Origin: Planctomycetota bacterium
GTDB taxonomy: Bacteria > Planctomycetota > Planctomycetia > Planctomycetales > Planctomycetaceae
Direction of reading: 5' to 3'
Length of the DNA stretch: 41,533 nucleotides
Assembly: GCA_024277145.1 (NCBI GenBank)
Contig: JAJRVU010000362.1
Span: 1-41,533 of the forward strand
The notes beneath the pieces were generated by a model. It worked only from the letters and a program-made list of their open reading frames with translations. It was not told the DNA's origin and searched no databases. The translations under genes and the position numbers were made by a program. This document shows, in pieces, positions 1 through 8,607 of the stretch (position 1 is the first letter of the stretch; each line of letters starts with the position of its first letter).

Positions 1-662
1 CACATGCCGGTATCGATGTTCTGTTTGGGTAATGGCCTTAAATTGTCTGGTGGATTTCCAACCCGGTTAAACTGGGTGAAAACCAGATTCCAGATTTCGA
101 CTTCTTTATTGGAATGATCCGGATGAAAGAAGATTTCGCTGCAAGGGCCACAAACTCCATCAGGTCCTTTGCTAGGAGCACTAGCTGGCCAGAAATTTTC
201 ATCTTCTTCTTCTCTCGAAATTCGACTGGAATCAAGTTTAATTTCATCATGCCAGATGTTGTATGCTTCGTCATCATCTTTATAAACAGTGACAGAAAGT
301 TTATCAGGATCTAATCCGAGCCATTTTTTGTCAGTCAGGAATTCCCATGCCCAGTGAATACTTTCTTTTTTGAAGTAGTCTCCAAACGAAAAGTTCCCGA
401 GCATTTCAAAGAAAGTGTGGTGGTAGGCGGTTACTCCGACGTTTGTAATATCGCCCGTCCGTAAACATTTTTGAGCCGTCGTTGCACGAGTAAAATCGAG
501 TTTTCCGATTCCCATAAACTGGCTTTTGAATTGGTTCATACCAGCAGGGGTGAAGAGGACGGTTGGATCATCTTTCGGAATCAGGACATCGCTTGGCCTG
601 CGGATGCAGCCTTTGCCTTCGAAGAACGTTAAATACATCTCGCGCAGTTCGTCTGTTTTCAT
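1..662 (-). CDS. alaS: Alanyl-tRNA synthetase, N-terminal part (runs off left edge)
   Basis: This gene charges tRNA-Ala with alanine in the cytoplasm. Reading the minus strand from the ATG at 660-662 gives about 220 residues of the class II catalytic core. The opening MKTDELRE is followed by the family signatures [10 protein letters not shown], the motif 2 region [20 protein letters not shown], a WAWEFLT segment and a [16 protein letters not shown] segment (the usual GPCGPSSEI region), then NLVFTQFNR. The frame is open to base 1, so the tRNA-recognition, editing and C-Ala domains (about 650 residues) lie outside the window. Another ATG just upstream is out of frame and closes at once. The gene lies 62 bp downstream of the protease gene on the same strand, so co-transcription with it and recA is plausible. 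The identification is secure. Confidence 0.96.
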   Translation of the reverse strand, partial: MKTDELREMYLTFFEGKGCIRRPSDVLIPKDDPTVLFTPAGMNQFKSQFMGIGKLDFTRATTAQKCLRTGDITNVGVTAYHHTFFEMLGNFSFGDYFKKESIHWAWEFLTDKKWLGLDPDKLSVTVYKDDDEAYNIWHDEIKLDSSRISREEEDENFWPASAPSKGPDGVCGPCSEIFFHPDHSNKEVEIWNLVFTQFNRVGNPPDNLRPLPKQNIDTGM

Positions 663-724
663 CTTGAAATCATCTGTTTGTTTAAGGATAAAGAAACGGG
701 AAGCCTGAAAGCTTTCCCAGGCCG

Positions 725-2272
725 TTATTTGTGAATCGTAATAGGAGACCGGTCATATCGTTTGATATTAACATCTCCCGGACTCTTTTTTAAGGCGGCG
801 TGGAATTCGGCAGGAGTTTGAACCGCAGTCTCATTCACATGGGTGATAAAATCACCTGTTTGTATTCCGGACTGCTCAGCAGCACTTTTCGGAATGACAT
901 TTGTTACGAGAACTGCCTTATGGATTCGGATAGGAAAGGATAAAAACCGTTCCCGTCCGGTCGGGTAGTCGATGTCGAGTCCACGCCAGTTTGAATATCG
1001 CTTTCGAGAAGCAATGATTCTCTGGTCGTTTTGAACAGGCCATTTTCCTAGATTTACAGCAAGAATCAACTCCTGCTGGCTCGACTCTCTCCAAATCTTC
1101 AATTTCGCTTCTGCATTGGGCCCTAATGCCTCAATTTCACGTATAAGATCATATCGGCTTTTAACGGTGACTTTATTGACTGCCAGAATTAAATCTCCAT
1201 TTTTTACGCCACCCTGTTCAGCAGGGGAGTTTGGGAAAACTTCAATGGATAAAGCAGCTGTCAATTGGTTGAATTTGCCCGTAAATGTTTTCATTTTTTT
1301 AGGAAGGACATCTTTAGGTCGCAAACCCAGAAAGCCATATTCAGGCTCGAACCCTTGCGCCAAAGATCGGATAATTCTTTGAGTCGCCTGATTTACGGGA
1401 ATTGCATACCCTGCAGAAGTTTCATAACCAGACAAAGCAGCCAGAGAAGTGGTCAGTCCGACCAGTTTTCCTTCAAAATTAATTAATGCGCCTCCGCTGG
1501 TTCCCAAGTTTAACCGGGTATCAACCTGAAGTAGTGTTCCATAATGATGGATTGTACTGTTTTGTTTTTTTTCCAAATTCGCTGATGAACTGGAAGGGTG
1601 AGGGCGACGGGAAATATTGCTGATCATTCCCCAACTGGCACTGGCTGATCCATCCCTTGCAATTGCATAAGGATTTCCTAATGCGATTACAAGCTGACCT
1701 TTTTGATATTTATCATTAGTGGAAAATGAAATTGCGGGAAGATCTTTTGATGTTAACCCCAACTGTTCGTAATCAATGGATAAAATTGCGAGGTCACTAT
1801 GCGGATCCGCAGCTATGATTTTTGCTTCATATCCTGCACGGTTCGGTAAACGGACATAAAGTTTGATTTTTTGTTTTTTTGCTTTTTCGCCTTCAACAAC
1901 CCCGCCATAAACAACGTGGTAGTTCGTCAATATCAATCGTTGATCTGGTTCCAGTGGGTGAGAAATAATGATGCCCGTTCCAAAATCATTCGGGATGAAA
2001 TCAGGGCTGTTCGGATCCTGATTGGATCGTTTGCTATCCAGATCAGATAGATTAATTCCAAAAGGGTTTAGCTCCGATTCTTCCCGGTTGGAAGATTCCA
2101 GATGGATACGAGCAATACTGACAACACTTTTTTCAGCGATAGCAATAGCGTTGATCAGCGACTTTTCCAGATTCACTGTTGCTGTCAAAGCAGTCGGTTC
2201 TTCAGCAACTGCAATTTCACTCCAAAGAAGCGATGCACAAAATAAGATGAATTGAAATTGAAGGTTTTTCAT
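725..2272 (-). CDS. HtrA/DegP-type serine protease with two PDZ domains
   Basis: A periplasmic trypsin-like protease (S1C family), probably for quality control of exported proteins. From the ATG at 2270-2272 the product is 515 residues and opens with a signal peptide ending near AVAEEP. A TTG start 34 codons upstream is possible but would bury the signal peptide. The catalytic triad is visible as His119 in LTNYHVV, Asp160 in HSDLAIL and Ser259 in GTSGGAL, where the usual GNSGG has Thr for Asn. The first PDZ domain follows at about 330-420 ([22 protein letters not shown]) and the second at about 440-515 ([17 protein letters not shown]). Family members are usually 450-500 residues. The gene sits between recA and alaS on the same strand. 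DegP, DegQ and DegS subtypes cannot be told apart here. Confidence 0.92.
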   Translation of the reverse strand: MKNLQFQFILFCASLLWSEIAVAEEPTALTATVNLEKSLINAIAIAEKSVVSIARIHLESSNREESELNPFGINLSDLDSKRSNQDPNSPDFIPNDFGTGIIISHPLEPDQRLILTNYHVVYGGVVEGEKAKKQKIKLYVRLPNRAGYEAKIIAADPHSDLAILSIDYEQLGLTSKDLPAISFSTNDKYQKGQLVIALGNPYAIARDGSASASWGMISNISRRPHPSSSSANLEKKQNSTIHHYGTLLQVDTRLNLGTSGGALINFEGKLVGLTTSLAALSGYETSAGYAIPVNQATQRIIRSLAQGFEPEYGFLGLRPKDVLPKKMKTFTGKFNQLTAALSIEVFPNSPAEQGGVKNGDLILAVNKVTVKSRYDLIREIEALGPNAEAKLKIWRESSQQELILAVNLGKWPVQNDQRIIASRKRYSNWRGLDIDYPTGRERFLSFPIRIHKAVLVTNVIPKSAAEQSGIQTGDFITHVNETAVQTPAEFHAALKKSPGDVNIKRYDRSPITIHK

Positions 2273-2609
2273 GGGATCAGTATTAGAGCGAGTATCATAT
2301 GCATGTTGCAGGTTAGATCTTGAAATAAAGTTTCCATGGTATCCAGCGACGCTACAGTTAAATGCAACCTGCACTGGTCAATAAATAGAGAGCCAGAGAG
2401 ACTCCGAATTTGCTACTGAAATCCTGCGAAGTTCTGCCAGATTTTAATGATTGCAGAAAGATGGCAAAAGCAGGAATTAAACAGTTTCAGGTCGTGACTT
2501 ACAAAACTATCCTATCCATCAAGTTCTCCACACGTAACCCCAAATCAGGAATTTCGGAGAGTTCCTGACTGGTGGTCAAATGTGATCTTTATACCGTGTG
2601 TTCAGAATA
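2273..2609. other. Spacer between recA and the HtrA gene, with one hairpin
   Basis: No gene is supported in these 337 bp. A perfect 7-bp inverted repeat (TCAGGAA at 2545-2551, TTCCTGA at 2562-2568) lies about 40 nt beyond the recA stop. It lacks a following T-run on the minus strand, so it is at most a weak terminator or an mRNA-stabilising hairpin. The promoter of the protease gene probably lies in this spacer, but no convincing -35/-10 pair is visible. Confidence 0.5.
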
Positions 2610-3692
2610 TTATTTCTCTTCGACTTCAACCTGTTCCGGGGCAATTTGAACCCCCATGCCCTTTGCCTGAAGGACTTTTTCCTTGATTTCCTTAACCATA
2701 TCCTGATTTTCAACAAGGAACTGGCGAGCTTTTTCACGCCCCTGGCCAAGACGGGTTTTGCCATAGCTGAACCAGCTACCACTTTTATCAACAATTTTTT
2801 CTGTGACAGCCAGATCAATCAAATCTGCTTCCATACTGATACCACAAGCGCTTAACATATCAAATTCAGCAATACGGAATGGAGGAGCCACTTTGTTTTT
2901 GACGATTTTGGCTTTCATTCTGATGCCAATTGTTTCATCACCATCCTTGAGAGTGGCGATTCGACGGACATCTATCCTGCATGAGGTATAAAATTTCAAC
3001 GCTCGTCCACCAGGAGTTGTTTCCGGGCTTCCAAACATCACTCCGATTTTTTCACGAATCTGGTTGATGAAGATAACGGTCGTTTTTGATCTTGCGATAG
3101 CACCTGTTAATTTACGCATCGCCTGGCTCATCATTCTTGCCTGTCGCCCGACATGAGTATCTCCAATTTCTCCATCCAGTTCCGCCTTGGGAACCAAAGC
3201 AGCAACCGAGTCAATGACAATGACATCAACAGCATTAGATTTGATCAGCATTTCAGCAATCTGGAGTCCTTCTTCACCGTAGGAAGGCTGACTGACCAGA
3301 AGGTTTTCCAGGTTTACGCCTAGTCTTTTTGCCCAGGATGGATCCAGCGCGTGTTCTGCATCAATAAAAGCAGCAACTCCCCCATCTTTTTGTGCGCTGG
3401 CAACCACATGCAGGGCCAAAGTTGTTTTACCACTTGATTCAGGTCCGAATAGTTCAATAATCCGGCCACGTGGTAAACCGCTTCCACCTAATGCAAAGTC
3501 GAGAGAAAGGGCACCCGTTGAAATTCCCTGAACAACTTGTGCATTATCACCAACCAGTTTCATGATAGCACCTTCGCCAAACGATTTCTCAATTTGACCA
3601 ATTGCATTTTCAAGCATGGAACCGCTATCTGAACCGCCGGTATTGGAATCTGCTTTTTTACGTCCTCGTCTTGCTGCTGCTTTTGCTGCCAT
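2610..3692 (-). CDS. recA: RecA recombinase
   Basis: RecA forms filaments on single-stranded DNA, drives strand exchange and stimulates LexA self-cleavage. The 360-residue product has the normal family length. Visible hallmarks are the Walker A loop GPESSGKTT (about residues 83-91), the Walker B strand [12 protein letters not shown], the L1/L2 region around [22 protein letters not shown] and [20 protein letters not shown], and the C-terminal KEIKEKVL segment with an acidic tail. The N-terminus is lysine- and arginine-rich ([13 protein letters not shown]), as in other planctomycetes. The ATG at 3690-3692 is preceded by AAAGGA at good spacing. The HtrA-type protease and alaS follow on the same strand; alaS is a common recA neighbour elsewhere. 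No clear SOS box was found. Confidence 0.98.
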   Translation of the reverse strand: MAAKAAARRGRKKADSNTGGSDSGSMLENAIGQIEKSFGEGAIMKLVGDNAQVVQGISTGALSLDFALGGSGLPRGRIIELFGPESSGKTTLALHVVASAQKDGGVAAFIDAEHALDPSWAKRLGVNLENLLVSQPSYGEEGLQIAEMLIKSNAVDVIVIDSVAALVPKAELDGEIGDTHVGRQARMMSQAMRKLTGAIARSKTTVIFINQIREKIGVMFGSPETTPGGRALKFYTSCRIDVRRIATLKDGDETIGIRMKAKIVKNKVAPPFRIAEFDMLSACGISMEADLIDLAVTEKIVDKSGSWFSYGKTRLGQGREKARQFLVENQDMVKEIKEKVLQAKGMGVQIAPEQVEVEEK

Positions 3693-4002
3693 TTTTATGA
3701 TCCTTTATTATTGTGAATTTGATTTCAATGATTATGTGGAATATTGCGATTCAGATTTGGTTTGTTAACTCTAATTGATTTGCTTGAAATATCAGTAGTG
3801 TTATTTTGGGCGAAATAGGAATAATATTAAAAAGAAAGTTGATTACTTCATCATATGGTTTTGGGATTAATCAGCCGGAATTACTTTTTTTCCAGAATCA
3901 TTTCCATGTCTCGGATTATCCTAACAGACTAAATGAAGATACGCAAGTATATATGTGAACCTATGTACTGATTAGTCAGGAATTCTATAAAACAGAGGTA
4001 AA
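3693..4002. other. recA leader region, AT-rich, no gene seen
   Basis: About 310 bp separate recA from the CYTH gene. The stretch is AT-rich and should contain the recA promoter. The only SOS-like match is GAAC-N4-GTAC at 3957-3968, one base away from the Firmicute-type GAAC-N4-GTTC box and about 265 bp from the recA start, too far and too weak to call. Nothing else is supported. Confidence 0.4.
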
Positions 4003-4560
4003 TTACAGGTTATCTTTTTCAAGAAGCATTCTGAGGTAAGAACGACGTTCCTGTTGTCCCAGATTCAAATGCCCAGCGAGATGCAAAATCGCATTCTGGG
4101 CTTCTTCTCGATATTTTTCCTCAGCAATCGTTTCTATTTCGAGAAATTTCCCGAGTCCTTTGACTTCATCCAGACAGATTTCCATCGAGAAACTTTCCCA
4201 TTCAAAATGATAAACTGTTCGGGTTTTTTCAACAGATCGGACTTTTTTAAAATCAAGGAGTTCCAGAATGGTCGACATTCCTTCGCTTTCGTCTGCAGGG
4301 TTTCCTACGGGAAGTTCAATTTCCCTTCTGGTTTTCGTCTGCTTGCCAAGGACAGGACCTTTATAAGTGATGTAAGATTGATCATCAATGACGCGAATTC
4401 TTAATGCTTCGTCTGTCTCTGCAAAATTACGAACAGGGTGATTGAAGTAGAGATCTTTTTGTTGAACCGGGATATGAGGATGCGAATTTTGAGAAGCGAG
4501 AAATTCCAGCACCGCCTCGGAATCAGGTAAAGGAAATTTGAGTTCGATTTCCAGAGTCAT
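4003..4560 (-). CDS. CYTH-domain protein, CyaB / class IV adenylate cyclase-like
   Basis: CYTH proteins bind triphosphorylated substrates in a beta-tunnel and include class IV adenylate cyclases, thiamine triphosphatases and tripolyphosphatases. From the ATG at 4558-4560 the product is 185 residues and begins with the diagnostic ExExK motif (EIELK, residues 4-8). Later charged strands typical of the tunnel include EALRIRVID, SYITYKGPVLG, KTRREIELP, VEKTRTVYHF and FSMEICLDEVKGLGKFLEIE. Length and layout fit the CyaB-like subgroup. A start ten codons upstream is possible, but ExExK normally lies at the extreme N-terminus. The DUF971 gene is 70 bp upstream on the same strand, so they may share a transcript. 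The true substrate cannot be told from sequence, so no gene symbol is given. Confidence 0.85.
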   Translation of the reverse strand: MTLEIELKFPLPDSEAVLEFLASQNSHPHIPVQQKDLYFNHPVRNFAETDEALRIRVIDDQSYITYKGPVLGKQTKTRREIELPVGNPADESEGMSTILELLDFKKVRSVEKTRTVYHFEWESFSMEICLDEVKGLGKFLEIETIAEEKYREEAQNAILHLAGHLNLGQQERRSYLRMLLEKDNL

Positions 4561-4630
4561 CTGAAAGAAACCTTGTTTAAGACCAAGCAAAACTAGAAGC
4601 GGGGATAATATTTATATAATGAATTCTGAG

Positions 4631-4933
4631 CTATAGGGCAGCTACACAAACTTTTTTAAGATGGTCCCATGTATAAATTCCTGTGTGATGTCCATCAGAC
4701 CAATGAAATTTAAGGGCATAATTTCCTGAAAAGCCCATTTCTTTCGGAAAAATATCTTCAGGAATTGTTGACGGGTCAAGCATTTTTTTCCCCGTGAATT
4801 CATTGATACAAGTTGCACAGGGGCATAAGTTTCTCAGATCAAAAAAACGAATTTTTTTAATCAGGGTTTCATCCCATTCGAACTCAACCACTTTTTCATC
4901 TTTGAAAAGTCGAATATTTTTTGGGGGGGTCAA
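4631..4933 (-). CDS. DUF971 (GBBH-like N-terminal domain) protein
   Basis: A 100-residue protein consisting of one DUF971 domain, the fold also found at the N-terminus of gamma-butyrobetaine hydroxylase and attached to some Mrp-type iron-sulfur scaffold ATPases. Visible signatures are the opening strand pair IRLFKDEKVVEFEW, the LRNLCPCATCINE cysteine cluster (CxCxxC), and the aromatic C-terminal part ALKFHWSDGHHTGIYTWDHL. The cysteines and histidines suggest metal binding, though this is inference. The start is TTG at 4931-4933, preceded at 8 nt by GAGG, which supports it over any later codon. The gene lies 86 bp after the cytochrome fusion and 70 bp before the CYTH gene. Its role is unknown; a link to metal-cofactor assembly is only suggested by family context. 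Confidence 0.85.
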   Translation of the reverse strand: MTPPKNIRLFKDEKVVEFEWDETLIKKIRFFDLRNLCPCATCINEFTGKKMLDPSTIPEDIFPKEMGFSGNYALKFHWSDGHHTGIYTWDHLKKVCVAAL

Positions 4934-5019
4934 ATGGGTTTCCTCAATAAGATTAATTCAGATCATAACTTAAAACAGATCACTACCTGAAAAATATTGC
5001 TTACACGATTTTTAACAAT

Positions 5020-6630
5020 CTAATCCTTGCCGATGTGCTGGATTAATGGGTAAGCGAGATCAAAATTGAATTTTGGGCTATTGTTAAGGTCATGGCAACG
5101 GTAGCAGACATCTTTAGCCATTGTTTTATCCAAATGCATATGTTTTCTCTGGGCGAGGATATCATCCATCGAGACTTTTTTCTGATCTTTTTTCCAGATC
5201 TTTTCCAGATCAACATGCTTATTGCCCGGGCCGTGGCAGTTTTCACACTGGTTCCCTTTAAGGTACGGAGATTTTTCTGCGTTTTTGAACCCACTATCAT
5301 ACGGATACATTTCCTGCGCTTCCCAGCCTGTCGTGTGGCAGGAAAGGCATTCCGGGTCGTGAATACGTGGTATCCATTCCTGGGGCTTTTTGTTTCCATG
5401 ATCATGTTCAGGAAGCGGGCCTTCTTCCAGTGTGAGATAGGCGCGTGCGTGGCGTGTTGTTTTCCATTTATTATAAGCTTTTTTATGGCATTGCCTGCAT
5501 TCGTTTACGCCAACAAAAGTTGAACCACTGGGATGAAATGCTTCCGGGAGAGATCCAAAGACTTCATCCGCAGATTCTTTGAGAATGTTTTGATAGGCTT
5601 GCATGTGATCTTGCATTCTCTTTGTTTCAGTGAACCTTTGATTATCCAGGTCAACCAATTCAAATTGATAAGGCTTTTCTTTTACATCGTAGTAGCCAAC
5701 AACTCCTGCATATTTTCCTTTATGACCAACATTCAGTAGAAGGGAATTTCCTTCCATTATCATTTTGTCGTCCGGGTCTTCTGCACCACCTGCAGAGAGT
5801 ACAATGTTCAATTCCGGGAATTGTTTAATGTACTCCTTCGATTCATCCATGCTTGCATGTGAAAGCAGAACCAGTAGATCAGGTTTGAGTTCTTTAAGTT
5901 TTTCCAGTGAAGCTTTAATGGCTTCCACCGGATCACTGATTTTAATATCTGTCTGGGATTCTTCGGGAAAATATTCTTTCTGTAAGCTTTTACCGAGAAC
6001 TGCTGTGACACCGATTTTCAAACCGTTTTTTTCAATAATCTGAAATCGACGAGGCCCCATAATGGGGTCGTCAAACATTGTTACATTTGCGCAAAGGAAA
6101 TAAGGTTTTGAAGCACTGTCATCCGGTGGAAGGTTTTCTAAAGTGAGCAGTTCTTAAGAAGCAAAAGAGAGTGCTTCAACGCCGAATGCAACGGCAAAGT
6201 ATTCCAGATCTTTTAATGCAGCAAGAGTTGTGGTGAGTTTCAGTTTACTTTGAACACGATCCTGTCTCATTTCGTGCGATAGCCCACCCAAATCAAGGGC
6301 AACAACTTCCCAATTCTTTTTTTTCAGCTTCTGGAAAAGGTCATCTCTTCTTCCGATTCCTCCAGACTGGGTATCAGAACAACCACACGGTTCCATATAT
6401 CCATGCTGTTCCCCAGTAAAGACAAATGCGATTTTGGGAGTTTTCCAATCTTTTAAGAGTGGTTCCAATTCTTGTTTTTGACGGGAAGCATTTTGGTGTT
6501 CGTTTTCAGCACTCGAAGATTGTGGCGTTTCTGAATTATTGCCAGATTGAGACATCCATCCTGCGTAGTAGGCGACTACGCCTAGAAAAAGGAGACACAC
6601 TGCAACTGCAGTCAGACCACGAATTGACAT
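5020..6630 (-). pseudogene. Metallophosphatase-like/tetraheme cytochrome c fusion, interrupted by one in-frame TAA
   Basis: The reading frame runs from ATG 6628-6630 to the stop at 5020, but a TAA at 6154-6156 interrupts it. The frame stays open and unchanged on both sides, and the 25 codons between the TAA and the next ATG (6076-6078) read as sensible protein (ELLTLENLPPDD and onward). The intact product would be about 536 residues: an N-terminal membrane anchor (about 5-25), a region like the 5'-nucleotidase/metallophosphatase proteins of planctomycetes with the GYMEPCGC motif, then a cytochrome part with four CxxCH haem sites (CRQCH, CLSCH, CENCH, CYRCH). The start has a strong GGAGG. Independent translation from 6078 would lack an export signal, which haem attachment needs. 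Either it is a recent pseudogene, the stop is read through, or one base is a sequencing error. Confidence 0.8.
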
Positions 6631-7009
6631 CTTCTGCTATCCTCCGTTAACCATCATTAATAAGGAGTCCTACTCCTTAAATTTTCATTCTGGCACAGAA
6701 ATTCAACAAGTTCCTGTGCTGGCCCGACCTGATAATTTCGAGAATATAGCAGAGAGCCAGCCACAATGTAATATAGAGTCATCAGAAATAAATTAAGAAG
6801 AGGATTGCTATTCAGAAATTCTCTTTAGCCTGACAAATAGACCGGAAATTATGTAAAAGAATCCTGTTGAATAGGGCGAAAAAGATACATTTCAATTCTG
6901 AACCTGTTCCCTGATCTGAACTCCAAGCAATGGGGAAATATCACAAATCTGATATGGATAAAATGTTCAGTATTGCTTCATTCCGGAATAAGAGCGAGTT
7001 ATAAAACAA
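6631..7009. other. Leader region of the cytochrome-fusion gene; no gene seen
   Basis: About 380 bp without a supportable ORF. It holds a perfect 8-bp stem with a 3-nt loop (arms 6661-6668 and 6672-6679), located 31 nt upstream of the ATG at 6630. Both arms are built from TAAGGAGT/ACTCCTTA, so the hairpin itself contains a Shine-Dalgarno-like AAGGAG, separate from the actual GGAGG ribosome site closer to the start. Confidence 0.5.
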
Positions 7010-8365
7010 TCAGATTGAAACAAAGCTCACTCGAAAATCAATAAATTTCATTTTGGGATGATTTGTTGTAAAACGGATTTTAACAGCATTTTTAATAATT
7101 ACGCTTTTAGGTGGTGAACCTGGTTTAACTTCAAACTTGATTTCAAATCGTTGAGTTTTGACGAGTACTTTCTTTTTTTTACCTTCTTTTTTCTCTTGAT
7201 CTTCTGGCTCTTTTTCGGGAGATGGTTTTGTTATATCTTTTATCACTGATGCTACACTCTTCAACGGATCAGGACTGTCTTTTAAGGAGTTGTTTTCCTT
7301 AAGAAAAGATTTGCCCGAGTCAGCCTCTTGGTCAAGCGATTTTGTTATGGATACATTAACAAATTCCAGATCGCTTTCAATATTTGTGACTTTAAACTCT
7401 TCGTTCATCCCCAGAACATACATGGGCATGGAAATACTTTTTCCTTCGCTTGCAGAAAATGTTCCCATTTTAAGTAAGTAATGCTCAGGAAACCATTTGG
7501 CGCCTTCCTGATTTGTTCGGATAATTCGTATTGGACCAAACCGGTTTCCGATTAAAATGACCCGGATTCCCGTCTCCTGATCATTGACGTTCATCTTAAG
7601 CATTAAATATTCTTTAATCGCACCTACTGTAATCTCGGGCGAAATTTTCAGGTGAACAGAATACCCTTTCATTGCATCAAGCTTGGTCAATTCCTCTTCG
7701 GTAAGAGGTTTAATATCAGCTTTAATATTTTCATTGGATATTTTGTGTTCAAGGAATTCCAGTGTCCCATTTGTTCGAGTAAAAATTTTGCCGGTAAATT
7801 CAGATTCGTTACCCTCTTGAATAAGACCAAACTTCCATTGACCCTTCGGCTCAAAGTGAAGGAAGGGTTCAACACTACCCGATATCACCAGTTTGACTTC
7901 TTTGTATTCAGGGTCATTAGTTTTTATTCTGGCTGTATGCCTGAAAATTTTAGAGGCTTTTTTGGCTTCCCATGTGACTTTGATTTTTCCTGTTTTGCCT
8001 GGAAGAATTTCTTTTTGTTCCAGCTCACTTAAAGTACATTGGCAGGTGGTTTTTCCACGAGCTAATTGAAGAGGTACCTCGCCTTCATTTTTAATAATAA
8101 ACTCATGAGTTTTTACTTCCTTCACACCCATGATGCCAAACTGATATTCTGATTCTTCAATGACTAATTTTGGGTAGGGTCCTGATTTTGAAATTTCAGG
8201 TTCAGGGTCCAAGCCATCATCTTTTTTATCACCTTCTGATAGAATCGTTTTATCATGTGAATCAGCAGGTTTTTGTTTTACCTCGTCATCAGTGAAAAGC
8301 CAGATTCCTCCACCAATGATAATGACTGCGAAGATTATTGTTATGAAAATTGATTTGAGATTCAT
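7010..8365 (-). CDS. Membrane-anchored DUF1573 protein
   Basis: A 451-residue protein whose N-terminus has one hydrophobic anchor (about residues 5-25), followed by an acidic/lysine-rich spacer and a DUF1573 domain at about 70-165. The domain shows the usual pattern SEYQFGIMGVKEVKTHEFIIKN, the cysteine pair in TTCQCTL, and KIKVTWEAKK, an Ig-like (ASPM/SPD-2/Hydin-type) beta fold. DUF1573 proteins are very abundant in planctomycetes and often lie near cytochrome or exported-protein genes. A second beta-rich region occupies about 170-320. A highly charged linker of lysine and glutamate (EKEPEDQEKKEGKKKK) precedes a final beta segment at about 400-450. It probably faces the periplasm and may act as a structural or binding protein; no catalytic motif is seen. 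A GGA lies just before the ATG. Confidence 0.85.
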   Translation of the reverse strand: MNLKSIFITIIFAVIIIGGGIWLFTDDEVKQKPADSHDKTILSEGDKKDDGLDPEPEISKSGPYPKLVIEESEYQFGIMGVKEVKTHEFIIKNEGEVPLQLARGKTTCQCTLSELEQKEILPGKTGKIKVTWEAKKASKIFRHTARIKTNDPEYKEVKLVISGSVEPFLHFEPKGQWKFGLIQEGNESEFTGKIFTRTNGTLEFLEHKISNENIKADIKPLTEEELTKLDAMKGYSVHLKISPEITVGAIKEYLMLKMNVNDQETGIRVILIGNRFGPIRIIRTNQEGAKWFPEHYLLKMGTFSASEGKSISMPMYVLGMNEEFKVTNIESDLEFVNVSITKSLDQEADSGKSFLKENNSLKDSPDPLKSVASVIKDITKPSPEKEPEDQEKKEGKKKKVLVKTQRFEIKFEVKPGSPPKSVIIKNAVKIRFTTNHPKMKFIDFRVSFVSI

Positions 8366-8607
8366 GAGTTCCAGATTCCAATGCTGAGTCAGTTCGATAT
8401 AAAAAAATAAAAAAGCATAATAACGATGTACAGGTTCATTTGTAAATCAAGTCTGAGTGAATAATGATAACTCTCTTTAATTCCAGAATTGTGATTGGAA
8501 TTAAATCTTAAAAAATTAATTAGTGGTGTAAATAGAGAATATCATATTCCAGCTACTCTGTTCTACGAACGGTTTAGCCTGTATTGTGAATTATTTTTGA
8601 TTGTTAC

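Noticed and set aside
2545-2568. Hairpin after recA as a rho-independent terminator
   Set aside because: The stem is perfect but no T-run follows on the minus strand; kept only as an inverted repeat.
3957-3968. GAAC-N4-GTAC as an SOS/LexA box for recA
   Set aside because: One mismatch to a Firmicute-type consensus, about 265 bp from the recA start and almost inside the next gene; such matches occur by chance.
5092-5523. 143-codon plus-strand ORF opposite the cytochrome part
   Set aside because: The opposite strand carries four CxxCH motifs and family similarity; this frame is its mirror.
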